From Loxodes magnus (Eukaryota; Ciliophora; Karyorelictea; Loxodida; Loxodidae), in contig CAMPDV010001469.1 in NCBI GenBank assembly GCA_946699065.1, forward strand, positions 48,820 to 112,819: a stretch of 64,000 bases of DNA, read 5' to 3'. Shown here piece after piece: positions 11,677 to 23,969 of the stretch. Each line of letters begins with the position of its first letter. The stretch's first letter is position 1. The translations under genes and the position numbers were made by a program. Below the pieces are notes generated by a model, which was not told the DNA's origin, ran no database searches, and saw only the letters and a program-made list of their open reading frames with translations.

Positions 11677-12497
11677 TCATTCAAAAATTAAACCTAATAA
11701 ATTTAATTAGTCTTCAATAAATTTATTCCTCAACTCTTAACTCGCAATCCTCCACTACCTCACAGTATTGTCATCTGCTCCAGATACTAGCCATTTATTG
11801 TCACTACTCAATGCTATAGATTCAATTGGTTATGCATGCTCTTGATTAAATGGTCATAAGAACCAGAAAATATAGCACTTGAATCAGAATTTAACTTAAT
11901 ACTTGATACACCTTTTGTGTGACCTTGAAGAGTACGAACTAGCTAACCAGTAGAGAAGTCTCATATCTTAATTGATTTATCAGAAGAACTCGATATTATA
12001 TACTTATTATCTAAAAATAAAATTACCGATAAAACATGACTTGAATGACCAGAAAGAGTTTTAATAAGCTGGCCAGTTTGGAAATCCCAGATCTTGATCG
12101 TTTTATCATTAGATGCTGATATGATTCATTTCTAGTCAGAGGAGATAACTATCGATCAAATGATAGAAGTGTGTCCCGATAAAGTTCTTAGTAGGGTAAC
12201 AGTCTAGAATTTCCAGATCTTTATAGAATTTTCAGGGTATCCTGAACTAGATACAATTCAATTCAAGTAATTTGATATGGCTACCAAATAAACTTATGAG
12301 GAGTGACCAGTGATGACTTAGTCTAAAAATATTAAAAATACCTTAACTTTTATCTTATTAACAAGTCTTTAGAAGCATAAATTTGGTAAGATTTCATATT
12401 TAAATAGAAGAAATTGTATTCTTCCAAAGGAACCGTTTCGTTATCTTAAGAGTTTTCGCAAAAAAATGCATTTAGTAAATTGTATTTTGTTTTCCAT
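11677..12497 (-). pseudogene. WD40 protein gene with an internal deletion and frameshift
   Basis: Read from the ATG at 12495-12497, the N-terminus (MENKIQFTKCIFLRKLLRQR) matches the intact family member at 34761-35444. WD40 repeats follow with canonical endings: ENSIKIWKF, NDKTIKIWDF, SDKSIKIWDF. Tryptophan of QKW is TGA. Within the fourth repeat the frame breaks at about 11840-11860. Compared with the intact paralogue, roughly the second half of that blade is missing and the sequence re-enters in another frame at EHAQPIESIALSSDNKWL, ending with DDNTVRQWRIAS and a TGA at 11677-11679. The 821-nt span is not a multiple of three. Probably a pseudogene, unless the gap is an assembly or intron effect. 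Confidence 0.7.
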
Positions 12498-12539
12498 TTT
12501 CATATTTATAGGTTACAATAAAATTGATCTATTTGAAGT

Positions 12540-13612
12540 TTATGTTCTTCAGTTTTCTTCACTTTCTTTTCCTTCGCTATCGGTTTCTCTTTATAGTAAG
12601 GCGTTTTATTCCTGTTTATTCCTGATTCTGAATGCATCTACCAAGTTTTTCTTCCTTAGCATTTTTAATTGCTTCCTTTATAGCTTTTTTTCTTAAGCAT
12701 TAATTTGAGCTGAGCCCTTTTTGGTTACAACTCATACATTTTCAAATTGATGGTTAGCGATACAACGATACGTGTATGGGATTTCCAGACTGACTCAAGT
12801 AAGTGGTTATACCTCCTTCGTCTAAATTATCTAGTATAATTTCTGCGTCTTTGATCTCCTTCAATTCAAAACAAGTTTTTACTTTCCTATTGGTTCACGT
12901 TGTATCCTTTACGGTTCCGATCTTGTATATACTATTTTTCCGTATTGCTATAGATGGGTTTCTACCTGGCTAAAACTTGAATACATGTTAAATGTTCAGT
13001 GAATCGGGTAGTTCTTAATGTTGTAGAATTCCTCTATGTTTCTTTGCTTTTTTGGTATTACAAAATTTCTACTTTTCCAAGTGTAATTATTTCCGGATTG
13101 CGTGAGTGTTTCCTTATTTTTGAATCATATAATAATAATTCCTGTCTGAAGGAATTTCACACTCTAAATATTTTTACCATATTCTTAATTCAGATATCTG
13201 AGAAATGCTTGAATTATTTCATTTTCTTGCATTTCTGCTGGACTGAGTCTTTGGCTGTAGTAATTTTCTTCTAAAAATTTATTGAAACAGGTAACTCCTA
13301 CACTTTTAGCCGTTTTGAGCTGCATATTCTCGTCCTCATTTTATGGTATTTGCTCATTCTTTTCTTCTTCCATTATAATGATTTGCACAGAGCTGAGATT
13401 TGATATGATGTTCTAAATTACCTACTTTTTTGATAGGTTGCTTAGATTTTAGATTTATATCCCTTTTTTTTCTGCATTACTTCTAGTAGTTATAATATTT
13501 TGCGATAGAGACGTTTTACTTAAAAATAATATCAAAGATATTTTGTAAAGCTCTTTCATGTCTTTATTAAATTTACCTAGCAATCTTGATTCGAGATTGG
13601 CATCATGCAGAA
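12540..13612 (-). mobile_element. LINE ORF1 fragment (copy a), part of the segmental duplication
   Basis: Strongly similar to the minus-strand ORF1 region at 25660-26727. Both read on the minus strand as a long, Glu/Lys/Gln-rich protein with blocks such as QRLSPAEMQENEIVQAFLRY and SGNPIHVSLY. In this copy the element stops at about 12540, where the WD40 pseudogene begins, so the endonuclease part is absent. Small indels relative to copy b indicate decay. The standard-code plus ORF at 12999-13274 is its antisense shadow. Confidence 0.65.
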
Positions 13613-13761
13613 TATAGGATTGTTACTTGATATAATAGCCTAATATTGTAGTATTTAAGTAAATAAAGTAATAATGTAATAATAGATATTTATATACTAA
13701 TTTTTGATGGTAACTGTTATAAATTACCTTTATAGCTTTTGTAGTCTAAATAATAATAAAA

Positions 13762-15150
13762 ATGTAAGCGTTACAAAAATGCTTAATCTGCTTAGAAGAT
13801 TACAACTTAACTAATGCTCTTCCAACTGTCTTACCTTGTGGACATATTTACTGTGGTTTGTGTTTGAATACTGAGTACTGATTATAAGGCATAATGTAAT
13901 GTCCTATTTGTTAAAAAGGATTCCATTTTAGATTTGATGATTTACCTTAAGAAAGTGATTTAATAAGAATGATATTTTAAAACTAATAATACATATAAAA
14001 GATTTAAGATGCTAGATAGAAATTAAAAGAGATAAGGAGGTAAATTATGGAAAAATCTAAAACCATTACAACCAAATAATCAAACATTAGTAATACTCTC
14101 ATAATACCACTAACTAATATCATCATCAATCATTAACCAACATTTATCTACCAAAAATAACACTCAAATATTATCTAATTCTACTAATCACTAAAACCAA
14201 CTATACTCTAATATAACTCATAACCACCTACAATACTAAAGTCTAAATTAACTTACAATCTAATAAGATACAAACTATAACACAATACTAAGTAACCAAA
14301 TATTATTTAGACTAACTAACATAAACTAACCTAACACTTTATATAATCTAACTATATTCACTTTTTTGATTATGGAATTTAAAAATTAAGTTTATTTAAT
14401 ATTTAAACAGAGTAATTACGATAAGTTTAAGTTGAAATTCCTGTTGGTAATAAAAGTATAGAATATTAGAATAAGTTATATTTAATTGGAGGATATAACG
14501 AAAATTAAAATAAAGGAATAAAAGAAACTTGGTAGTTTGATTATTAAGGTAATGGAATAAAGCTTAGTGATCTAAATGAGGGAAGAGGTGGTTTTGGAAT
14601 AGCAGCTGCTTAAAAATATGTTTATGTGATTGGAGGATTTACAAATAATTATCAAGCACTATAATCAGTAGAAAAGTTAAAGATAGGAAACTAGAGTAAA
14701 TGATAAAACTGCTCTTAATTTCCATTTTAAATAGCAGGTTAAACTTTAGTAGTAGATAAAAATGAATAAAATATTTACTCTTTTGGAGGTGTAAATTAGA
14801 AAGGATAAGCTTTAAAAGATATATGAAAATATAACATATAGAATGATAGATGAAGTAAGTAAAATTTGAATCTTCCTGAAGCTGTTGCTGGGCCTATAGT
14901 TTGTTTAGAGCCTTTTGTCATATTTGGAGGTATGAAAAATTATTCTACGAAAGAATTTTCAAGAAGAATATATAAAAGAAGCAAATAATAATGGCAATAA
15001 AATTAAATTTTTAAAGATGTTGGAGCTTTAACGAAGATGAAAGTAAGAAATAACTATGGATATGTTTTTGCTGAAGAATTGCCAAGAGTTTCAATAATGA
15101 GAATTGATTTAGAAAAATTGAGTTATAGAAGTATTAGAAGTCATAACTGA
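13762..15150 (+). CDS. RING finger-kelch repeat protein, copy A
   Basis: A single frame of 463 codons from ATG 13762 to TGA 15148-15150. Residues 7-50 form a perfect C3HC4 RING finger: C7, C10, C26, H28, C31, C34, C47, C50. The conserved Trp before the last CPxC pair is encoded by TGA (W40). RING fingers bind E2 enzymes, so this is a likely E3 ubiquitin ligase. Residues ~90-210 are a low-complexity Asn/Gln/Thr/Ile linker. From ~225 come kelch blades: KLYLIGGYNEN, YVYVIGGFTN, NIYSFGGVNQKG, DIWKYNIQNDRWS, PFVIFGGMKN. They would form a substrate-binding beta propeller of about four visible blades. In-frame linkage of RING and kelch across many TAA/TAG/TGA codons supports both the gene and the code. 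A near-identical copy lies at 26884-28278. The stop is chosen because homology ends there and the flank is AT-rich. Confidence 0.85.
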
Positions 15151-15744
15151 TAAACATAATTTTAATATCTATTTTATAATATTATTTAATATAATTTAAT
15201 ATGTAAAGAAGTAGTTTAAAGATCTATAATTAGGTAAATATGTTATTACTTATTAAAATATTTAAAGCGTCTGAAATAAATAAAGAATAAGATTTTATCT
15301 AAAAATATTTAAAAATCTATTATTCAAATATTAACATTATTCAGATATAAACAAACAGTTTATAACATACTTATATTCAACATAGTCATAAAAACTATCT
15401 TTAAATACATCCTTATGTTCAAATTATACAAGTACTACTTAGATTACTCTATTATTTATTTAATCAAAATTATAATCAAATAATTATTAAGCTATATCTA
15501 TATCTAAATACTAATTAAGTCATCACTACTATCATCAAGTCAACATCTTAAACCCTTAAATACATTATTTCCTTTAATCATTTAAACTAACTACAATATA
15601 TATTTAAAAATGTCCCATAGCCAATAATATAATCAAGCCATTATAACTCTTATACTCTCGATAAAAGCTCAAACATAATAATTTTTCGAGATTAATATGA
15701 TAAGCCAGTATGATTTAAACAACATCCAGATAAAGCTTTTAGGA
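15151..15744. repeat. Intergenic flank shared by the repeat family (copy 1)
   Basis: AT-rich spacer after the RING-kelch gene. From about 15415 it matches 1-331 and 28560-28890. The same spacer follows RING-kelch copy B, so it belongs to the duplicated block. No gene recognised. Confidence 0.6.
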
Positions 15745-16930
15745 GGGATTTTTAATGATGAAAAAAAGTAAGAAAAATATGATGAATTAATAAAATTAGC
15801 AGAAAATAAAATTTTCTTAAATGAATAATTTTTAAAGTAAATAAAGTAGAAAACTTCATCTAAAAAATAAGAATAATCTATCTCAATTTTATATTTAAAA
15901 AAATGAAAATTATTTGTTAAAGTCTCTTCTCAAAAGGATTCATCTTAGTCAAGTTACGACTAATAAAAAATACTTTAAGAACTCCTAGTTATGCAATTAA
16001 AAATTTTTAAACTTTTAAGAACTGTACAAGAACTCGAAAGAAAAATTGAATGTCTTATGATTAATTTATAAGAAAAAAATAGAAAATAAATAGCTAGGAA
16101 ATATCAGAATAGAATAATTAGAAACAAAATTTAACCAATTCGCAGAGTTAACTGAAAGCTTATTTCTGTAAAAGATGTCGATGAATTATACAATGGATGT
16201 AGAGCAACAGCCTACAAAAAATTATATTCCCTATTGGAATATAATGAGATGTTAATACTGCAAGTGCCCAGAACACGAAGTTAGAAGCTGCTTCCAATTC
16301 TAATGAAAAAATAAAATAGTAGAAAACTAATGGGAAATATTTTCTGGATCTATTGCAATCAAGAAGGTAAATTCTACAGGAAAAAAATAATCCAGCTAAA
16401 CAAAGAAACTCCAAACATATATCATGCAATTAACGAATTTAATAAGAAATTAATGGAAATCAACCTATCGGAAACTCTCAGAAAAAAGAAATTAAAAATC
16501 CTCAGAACTTATGATAAACAAGATCCAAGCAAAAATGAAGTTTCTTTTTTTAGCATTAAACTTTTGATTTGTGATTAACCAAATAAAGGTGAAATCACGT
16601 AAATTAATTAATTAATTCATATAGGGAGACATTTCAAAATTACAACTCAAGCAAACCAAAAATAAAATAATATGCCTCATTAATGGAATTCTTCATACAC
16701 ATATAGAGAGATTTTGGATAACATATAGATTAAGCACAAATAATACCAATTGGACTTATTCTAACTGCTTTCTCTGATTAAGAATATCTTAATAAATTCT
16801 CTAAGATAAAAAATGGCAACATTAATCTTTTGATATTTTTATCAAGAAGAGAAATATTAATAAATACTATAATAATAATAGCTACTTAATTCACTACTTT
16901 TAAGTATTAAAAAAAATTTAGTTCCAACGG
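15745..16930 (+). pseudogene. N-terminal domain relic of the pentapeptide/WD40 family (copy 1)
   Basis: Homologous to 332-1300 and 28890-29860. Recognisable protein-level similarity remains in pieces: YDELIKLAENKIF near 15780 and, in another frame, RDFGQHIDQAQIIPIGLIL, DQEYLNKFSKIKNGN and LLIFLSRREILINT at 16700-16870. The corresponding words in copy 2 are REFEQYIDQVQIIVTGLIL and DQEQINKF, showing a once-translated domain. About 750 bp between the first and second pieces, with a coiled-coil-like peptide (LRTVQELERKIECLMINLQ), is absent from the other copies. Frame changes suggest decay. The WD40 array that should follow on this strand is absent; an unrelated minus-strand WD40 array begins instead. 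Domain function unknown. Confidence 0.5.
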
Positions 16931-16939
16931 AAAAACTTC

Positions 16940-17784
<845 letters not shown>

Positions 17785-18744
17785 TTTTATTTTATAAATT
17801 ATTTTAATTATTTAATAATAAAATAATTCATCTTATGAAAATAATTTTAATTACTTAAATTAAACACAATTGAATATTTAAATTATTTATTAGAATCTTG
17901 GATATAGGTACTTTAATATTAAAATATAATTTAAAAAACTTATTTTTTCCTTTCAATTAGACTGATATAATTTAAAATATTTAAGCATAATAAATTTTTA
18001 CAATTTTAATTATTTTTATTTTTGCTTTTAGTTTATTTTATCAAAAGTTATATGCAAGAATTTATATTCTTATTATAGTAATTTTGTTTTACTTTTATTG
18101 ATTATAGCTTATTTGAGTTTTAAATCTAAATTTGTTAATAAAAAAGGGTAGATTTCTTTTATAATTAGATTGAATAATAAGTAAAATATTAGATTCTAAT
18201 GTATTGAAAATAGGTGGTATTAAGAATAGTTTTTCCTTTGCATTTAATAATAAATTAGTGATATAATATTTGATTATTTTAAGAAAATTAGTTAAAATGG
18301 TAACTATAGTAAGTAAAATGTATAGTTTAAAGTATTAAATTGTTTATTTTAGAAATTATTATTTAATTATCCACTTTCTTATTACTAATTCATTTAAACT
18401 TTTTATTTAACTAATCTCTTCTTTTATATTTACAAAAGTACTTTATTACTTATAATTCATATTTAACCTAAGCTAATTTCCTTATACTAATTTAATTAAA
18501 AAATAAAAGAAACCAAATAAATAAGAGTATCACACAGTGAAATGCTTACATTATTTCTAATTCTAGTTTACAAATTTAAAACCTTTATTAAATAAGCTTT
18601 ACTATGTTAACTACTTCTATTAAGAAGCTTCAAATTACTATTTACTAATTTATAGTCTAATTTTAGTTTTTATTTAAATTTAGAAGAAATAAATATCTTT
18701 AAAATAAATAATAAATAGATAAGATTTGAAGCAGCACCTCAATT
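17785..18744. other. AT-rich spacer without recognised gene
   Basis: About 950 bp with very high A+T and no domain, repeat or persuasive coding frame seen. Confidence 0.35.
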
Positions 18745-19983
18745 ATGTTCAGCTCTTTAAAAAAGATTTTTAAAATAAAAAAAATTATTTCTGAAGTCTT
18801 CCATAGTGCTAGCATTCATTTGTGAGTCTTGCTTTCTATAGGCCCGTTACCGGAATGCTCCTTAAGAAACCTTAGTATCTGGAATCTTTCGTCATTAACG
18901 CTACTTGATGCCTCTTCAATCTTTTCTTCTCTTGGCTCCTATCAAGATTCTAATCTGTTCTTCGCCCATGGGGTACTTCCTAATAACAGAGTTTAAATAA
19001 ACTCAGTTGGCGGATTGTTCCTTCCTATTTAAAATGAAATTAATAATACATATAGAAATTTTGAACCTATTCTTCAAACTTTGTCTTCGATAAAAGCATT
19101 TAAAAGTTACTAAGAAATAAAAATTCGTAAGGTTGAATATTTCATATTTTAAGAGCTATTTAGTAATAAAGAAATAAGAGAAAAGCTATTGTCAGCATAA
19201 AAGGAATTTTAAATAAGAAAAGCAAATTCTATAATCAAAAGAAGGTATTAAAAACTATTTAGAGCCATACTTAAGTATAACTAAAATCAATCTTTAAGTA
19301 TTTATTTATGAGTTAAGGATATTAATTATTAAGAGCCTATAATCTATTAGCTTTTAAGAGTAAAAATAAAAAGGAGAAGATTATGTAATCTCAGTTCTAA
19401 AATTGAAGAGAAAATATAAGATTAGTATTCAAGATATAATAGAAAAATTTGATTAGAGATGTAATTCTATATTGTTATAAGGGTAATAAAAGTACTGTGA
19501 TATAATCTGAGATTTATTAAAGTTATTTGAAAAATGAATGAAATAGATATACAATAAGTATTGTTAGATTATAAGCCTTAAAGCTTAAATAATGATAAAC
19601 TATTAGCTAGTTTGTTATTATTTATTGGTTCGTTGTTGCATCCTTATCGTTCATATCTGTAATCTGAGTCTGCATATAAATATTTAGCTCTACTATTTAA
19701 TTTATAAAGGTAGTTAATAAGAATATGCAAAACAAATAGATTTGAAAACTATGATGACTTTTGCCTTGAAATAGATTTGATTTAGTTAGTTAGTTCCGAA
19801 CTAGATATAAATAATTGGATTTAGTTTGATTTAAATAATTTGTATTAAGTTGCTTATTTTAAAAATGAAGAGAATGATATAGCTGCATTAAATGAATTGC
19901 TTAATTAATTAGATATATAACTCCTTTTTGTTGTTAATGAAATTGATTAGTGTTATTTTATTGTTTTTATAGTGTAAAATTGA
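18745..19983 (+). CDS. Hypothetical protein, about 412 residues
   Basis: One plus-strand frame runs from ATG 18745 to TGA 19981-19983. The second part (19490-19980) has no TGA in about 150 codons, while the next frame has about ten, so this half is probably coding. It gives helix-rich sequence such as SLNNDKLLASLLLFIGSLL and DDFCLEIDLIQLVSSELDIN. The middle is basic and helical (KAFKSYQEIKIRKVEYFIF, EIREKLLSAQKEFQIRKANS). The N-terminal part lies in a GC-richer segment (18800-19010) and reads HLWVLLSIGPLPECS and GSYQDSNLFFAHGVLPNN. I recognise no family. The N-terminal 100 codons could instead be a separate exon or non-coding. Confidence 0.4.
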
Positions 19984-20812
19984 ATTGGTAACTAAAATAT
20001 AGGGAATCTATAAGCATTATTAGTTATTAAAATAATCATATTAATTAATTTTTTCTTTATATTTTTTATTTTAATTTTATAATTTTTATTCCATTTTTAC
20101 CTATTTCTATGTAATTTTCTAGTGAAAAATAATGGTGATATTGAATGTATTTAGAAACAAATATTCTAAATTTGTCTAAATAATTTTAAGTTCTTAATTA
20201 CCTTATAATACCTTAAATTATTTTACTTTTATCTTACTAAACTTTTATTACTGCATTTTTTATGTTTCCATCATATTTTTTAAGATTAGCAGACTATTAA
20301 TCTGATCATTTTGTAATTTATTAAATAAATAGTCTTTCAAATTGATGAAATTATAATTTTAATATTTTCATCATTTTTGCTGATTGACAGTTTTTTAAAT
20401 TTGCAAAATAGTAATTTAATAGCTATAAGTTTCCTATAGTACGTTTTTCTATTAAATTTAGTTAAATCTTTATTTATTAATTAATAATCAATATATTGCA
20501 TTTAAGATTATACCTTTAATACTTTATAAATACCTTAAACAATACTATTTTAACATAACTATCTCAAATTCAAAACTACATTCAATTACCAAAATTACTC
20601 ATCTCATATTCAAAAACTAACAATAGTACACACAAACCTACAAACACATAACCATCCAAAATTAACATACACAAATCTACACTCAATTCCTTAATTCATT
20701 ACCTAAATTAAACATTTTTACACCAAACTTAAACAACACCCAAATCCTTAGAGAAATCGCTAAAACATTTTAGCCCTTATAGACAAAATTTAGGATCTGG
20801 AAAAATAAATAT
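19984..20812. other. AT-rich spacer
   Basis: No gene recognised; poly-T rich at 20040-20110 and C/A-rich, T-poor around 20560-20720. Confidence 0.35.
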
Positions 20813-21600
20813 ATGCTCTTGCTGGGACCATGAAAAGTAAACGCAATAAAAAAGGATCTCATACAGCACGAGGACGATAATGAAATCCACAAAGTGGATA
20901 GATAAGCGAAGACAGGAATATTTCTATAGATAAACAGATTTTCTGCAGATTTAATGATAATTGAAGAACAGTAAGCCGAGAACTTTGCCTATACTAAAAT
21001 TAAATTATCCATTTAGAAAATTAAGAAAAAAAATCTAAAAAATCTAATAGAAAAGCATAATAAATTAGACTATTCCAAGCGATGCTATATTAATAGAAAT
21101 TAAACAGTCAACAATCAAAATCTAAACAAATTTGAACCATAAAAAGATTAAGAACGTAGAATTTGCAATATGATAGAACTCTATTGGAAAAATGAAGGAA
21201 AGAGAAAAAAACTGAAAAATAAATATTGAAATATGATGATCTCCATTTATTCAATATCGTTCTGAACATATATAAGAAGAAGTAAAGAAATTCTAATTTG
21301 TTCAATCAATCCTTGAAATATGAAGTTTAGAGTAGATAGAGCAACAAAGGAACAAATATTAAGCTAGGAACGAAGTGAAAATATGATTATTATAAAGGAT
21401 TTATTTTAAAATATTGATTTAAATTTCCTTTTCATTAAATACAGCCATTTTTATAAAAGCAAGGTTGAATATTTGCAAAATGATGATAATTAAATTTGCC
21501 AGTTGTAAAATAATAAAAATGAATATAAATTTGTATTTAAGCTATGTTAGCAAGTATATGGATGTTTACTATATACATTAAAAGTATTAATAATAAGAAA
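20813..21600 (+). CDS. Hypothetical basic coiled-coil-like protein
   Basis: A plus-strand frame from a possible ATG at 20813. Between 20870 and 21218 it holds no TGA in over 110 codons and reads as charged, helical sequence (KVDRQAKTGIFLQINRFSAD, IIEEQQAENFAYTKIKLS, ICNMIELYWKNEGKRKKLKN). It continues with a few TGA codons into ENMIIIKDLFQNIDLNFLFI and YKSKVEYLQNDDNQICQLQ. No domain recognised. The standard-code minus ORF at 21108-21305 is its antisense. The 3' end is not defined. Confidence 0.35.
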
Positions 21601-22019
21601 ATGTAGAATAAATTTATAATTGTAAAGCTATATTTTATTTAATAAATTATTGTATATAAATATTTTTTTATTTAAATATAAAAAGCAATAATTTAAGTTG
21701 TTAATACTAATCAAATATTCAAATATTATCCTTAGTTTAATATCTTATTTTCAATATACAATCCTACCTGTCTCTAGTTTATTCAATCATAGCTTTTAAT
21801 TTTAGTCTATCACTTTTATGCATATTATATACATTTCTAGATCAAACAATCAAATTCACAATTTTTTACCTATCATTTTCTTATAACTCATTTATTCCCC
21901 AGCAGAATCAGCTGATATAAGTATATTAACTAAAGGTACTAGAGTAACTAAAATAACTAAAGTATCTTACTAAAAGTAAGTAAAACAAATAAGGAGAGTA
22001 AAAGCCCTGTAGAGAGATA
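21601..22019. other. Spacer between a hypothetical gene and the rRNA fragment
   Basis: AT-rich to about 21890, then a less AT-rich piece with repeated acta words (gtactagagtaactaaaataactaaagtatcttacta). It lies immediately 3' of the rRNA end and could be ribosomal 3' flank. Confidence 0.35.
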
Positions 22020-22815
22020 GATCGGGTAACCATGGAAAAGTTTTAGCAGATCATAAGGCAAGCTTACTCTTATGTGTACAACCCCAGGTCAATATTTATT
22101 GGTCTATAAAGGATCTATCCTTTCTGCTTGCATGTGATTACTCGTTCTATTCTGTTAACAGAAATGAGGAGAGCTTGAAGATATAAAAAGTATTTTTTTC
22201 ATAAGTAAATAGAAGGCGTCGCTCCCAGATTAGATTCTGACTTAGAGACGTTCAGTCATAATCTATACAGATGATAGCGTAACCATTAGGGCTGTTCAAC
22301 CAATGGCAATACCAGTGATCTGGACCAACGGTTCCTCTCGTACTGAGTTGGATTACTATGGCGATGCAGTGATCAATACAGTAAAATTAAACTGGTTCAC
22401 TACGGTCTAAACCCAGCTCACATTTCTTTTTGATGGATGAATAATAGAACACTTGGTGAATTCAGCTTCACAATGGCAGGAAGAACCGACATCGAAGAAT
22501 CAAAAAGCAACGTCGCTATGAACGCTTGGCTGCCACAAGCCAGTTATCCCTGTGGTAATTATTCTGACACCTCTGGCTTAAAACTCATAAAAGGCAAAGG
22601 ATCGATAGGCCATGCTTTCCCAGTTCATCCTGAAATTGAGAGGTTGAATGAAGCCAGCTTTTCTTCTTTTGGTCTGTGAGCGGTTTCTGTCCGCTCTGAG
22701 CTGGCCTTAGGATACCTGTGTTATCTTTTAACAGATATGCCGCCCCAGTCAAACTCCTTACCTGGCGGTTTCTCCCATCCATTTACATGGCTAGAAAATT
22801 TCTGTATCCGCTCTT
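22020..22815 (-). rRNA. Large-subunit (28S-type) rRNA, 3' part, probable isolated fragment
   Basis: On the minus strand this contains the conserved eukaryotic LSU core in order: ggagtttgactggggcgg, tatcctaaggccagctcag, ttaccacagggataactggc, ttcatagcgacgttgctttt, cgatgtcggttcttcctg (peptidyl-transferase and sarcin-ricin domains). These continue to cagtacgagaggaaccg, gattatgactgaacg and the terminal gatctgct segment near 22060. The conserved tracts are well preserved. Only the last ~800 nt are present; no 5' LSU, 5.8S or SSU was seen in the window. Upstream it is joined to element R. It is therefore an rDNA fragment inserted among protein genes, or the edge of an rDNA junction. Standard-code ORFs 22437-22679 and 22585-22782 are artefacts of it. 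Confidence 0.9.
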
Positions 22816-22980
22816 GGTAGAAGCTTGAAGCCTGGCTGCTCATAGCGATGGAAATCCCTAGCAGCTGTGCCTGGAGCACAACAGGATATCCCCGTTATTC
22901 CATAAAAAGAGAGTGTCAGGTCGTGCAATCGGAAAGAGTTTGATGTCCAAAAACTCTTTTAGTTGAAATTAATTTAATAG
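22816..22980 (-). repeat. Dispersed element R, copy 3, joined to the LSU rRNA fragment
   Basis: Reverse complement of about 5325-5480 with high identity over ~150 bp, ending at ccaagagcgg, where it passes directly into the LSU fragment in the same orientation. Copies 1 and 2 continue past this point with different sequence. R could therefore be a variable LSU region of this organism retained here, or this is a chimeric junction. Spacing to the LSU core is similar to that of a eukaryotic expansion segment, which keeps the first option open. Confidence 0.65.
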
Positions 22981-23028
22981 TTCTGCACTTAAGTAATAGG
23001 AATTATCCCTTTTTATCTATCACTTTAA

Positions 23029-23965
23029 TGATTTTAATGATAATCTTATTGAGATACTTCACATATCCCTTATGCTAATACAATATAAAGTTAGAGACTG
23101 ATAATTATCTTTACTTATACTAAATAGTTTTTAATATTCTCTGGTTATTTTATGAAGGAACGCTTTGCAATTATTAGGCTTTAGTGTAATGATGCTATGG
23201 TTTCTACATTTTAACTTTTATTAAAGCTTATAAATATCTTTCAAACATCTCTTACAATTGATTGGCATTCTAACTTGTTAGGCCTTTGAGCTCTTGATGA
23301 AACAGTTGTTGACATAATTAAGACTTAGCAGATTGAGATTTTATTTGAATCTAGTAAAAATAAGTTTAATATTATTCACATAGATAACTACTATTTAAAC
23401 TGAAGGAAATAAAAGTAGCTTAATTAACTATAATAGGCTATTTATTAGTTAAGATATAATTAATAGTTACTTTTAAAATTATACCATTAATGCAAGAAAT
23501 TTCCCTCTAATTTGTTATTTACTTATACAAACTTAGTTTGCAAACATGTACATAGAAACTGATAAAGAGAAGAGCAAGATTATTTAAAAATAGTACCATA
23601 TGCTTAGAATTATAATAAATCCTTAAATGCTTTAACTATATCTTACAGATTTTAGAAGCTAAGTATTTAATAACCTCAACATTACAAATATCCAATTAGA
23701 CTAACCTATCAAATTTATTACCAAGTACTTTCTAACCTAGAATTCATGCTTAATTTTATAATGCATACTCCATATATCAAGAGGATAAGTTAGAAGAGAT
23801 ATTTAATTATTGTATTTTCTTAATTGAGATAGAGTAGTAAGAAAGATATTTGAGAGCTTTTAGTAATAAAAAAAAAACAGATAAGAGGAGACAAGGAATG
23901 GAAATAGTCTTAGAGCTCAGCTTTTAAATCCTAATCTCTATCTTTCTTTATTAGTAACACTCTAT
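23029..23965 (+). CDS. Hypothetical protein gene, probably with tiny introns
   Basis: Coding-like sequence in two frames. From ATG 23029 the first frame gives MILMIILLRYFTYPL and NYLYLYQIVFNILWLFYEGT. A second frame at 23245-23420 reads FQTSLTIDWHSNLLGLWALD, then DETVVDIIKTQQIEILFESS and KNKFNIIHIDNYYLNW. The first frame resumes near 23740 with YSIYQEDKLEEIFNYCIFLI and EIEQQERYLRAFSNKKKTDK, and ends around 23960. The alternation is what intron lengths not divisible by three would give, but junctions were not resolved. No family recognised. Confidence 0.35.
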
Positions 23966-23969
23966 TTGA

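Larger units (their letters stand above)
12540..16930. repeat. Segmental duplication, copy A
   Basis: The order LINE ORF1 fragment (minus), RING-kelch gene (plus) and decayed pentapeptide/WD40-family N-terminal domain (plus) is repeated at about 25660-29860 in the same orientation, displaced by about 13.1 kb. The stretch 13650-14270 is almost identical to 26770-27390; the flanks are more diverged. Confidence 0.85.

Noticed and set aside
12999..13274. Plus-strand ORF repeated at 26116-26391
   Set aside because: Both are antisense to the LINE ORF1 coding frame; repetition reflects the segmental duplication.
13960..14350. Asn/Thr/Ile-rich stretch as a separate non-coding spacer between RING and kelch
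   Set aside because: The frame runs through it without an indel in both gene copies, so it is better read as a linker.
22437..22782. Overlapping standard-code ORFs of 80 and 65 codons
   Set aside because: They lie within conserved LSU rRNA sequence and show no protein features.
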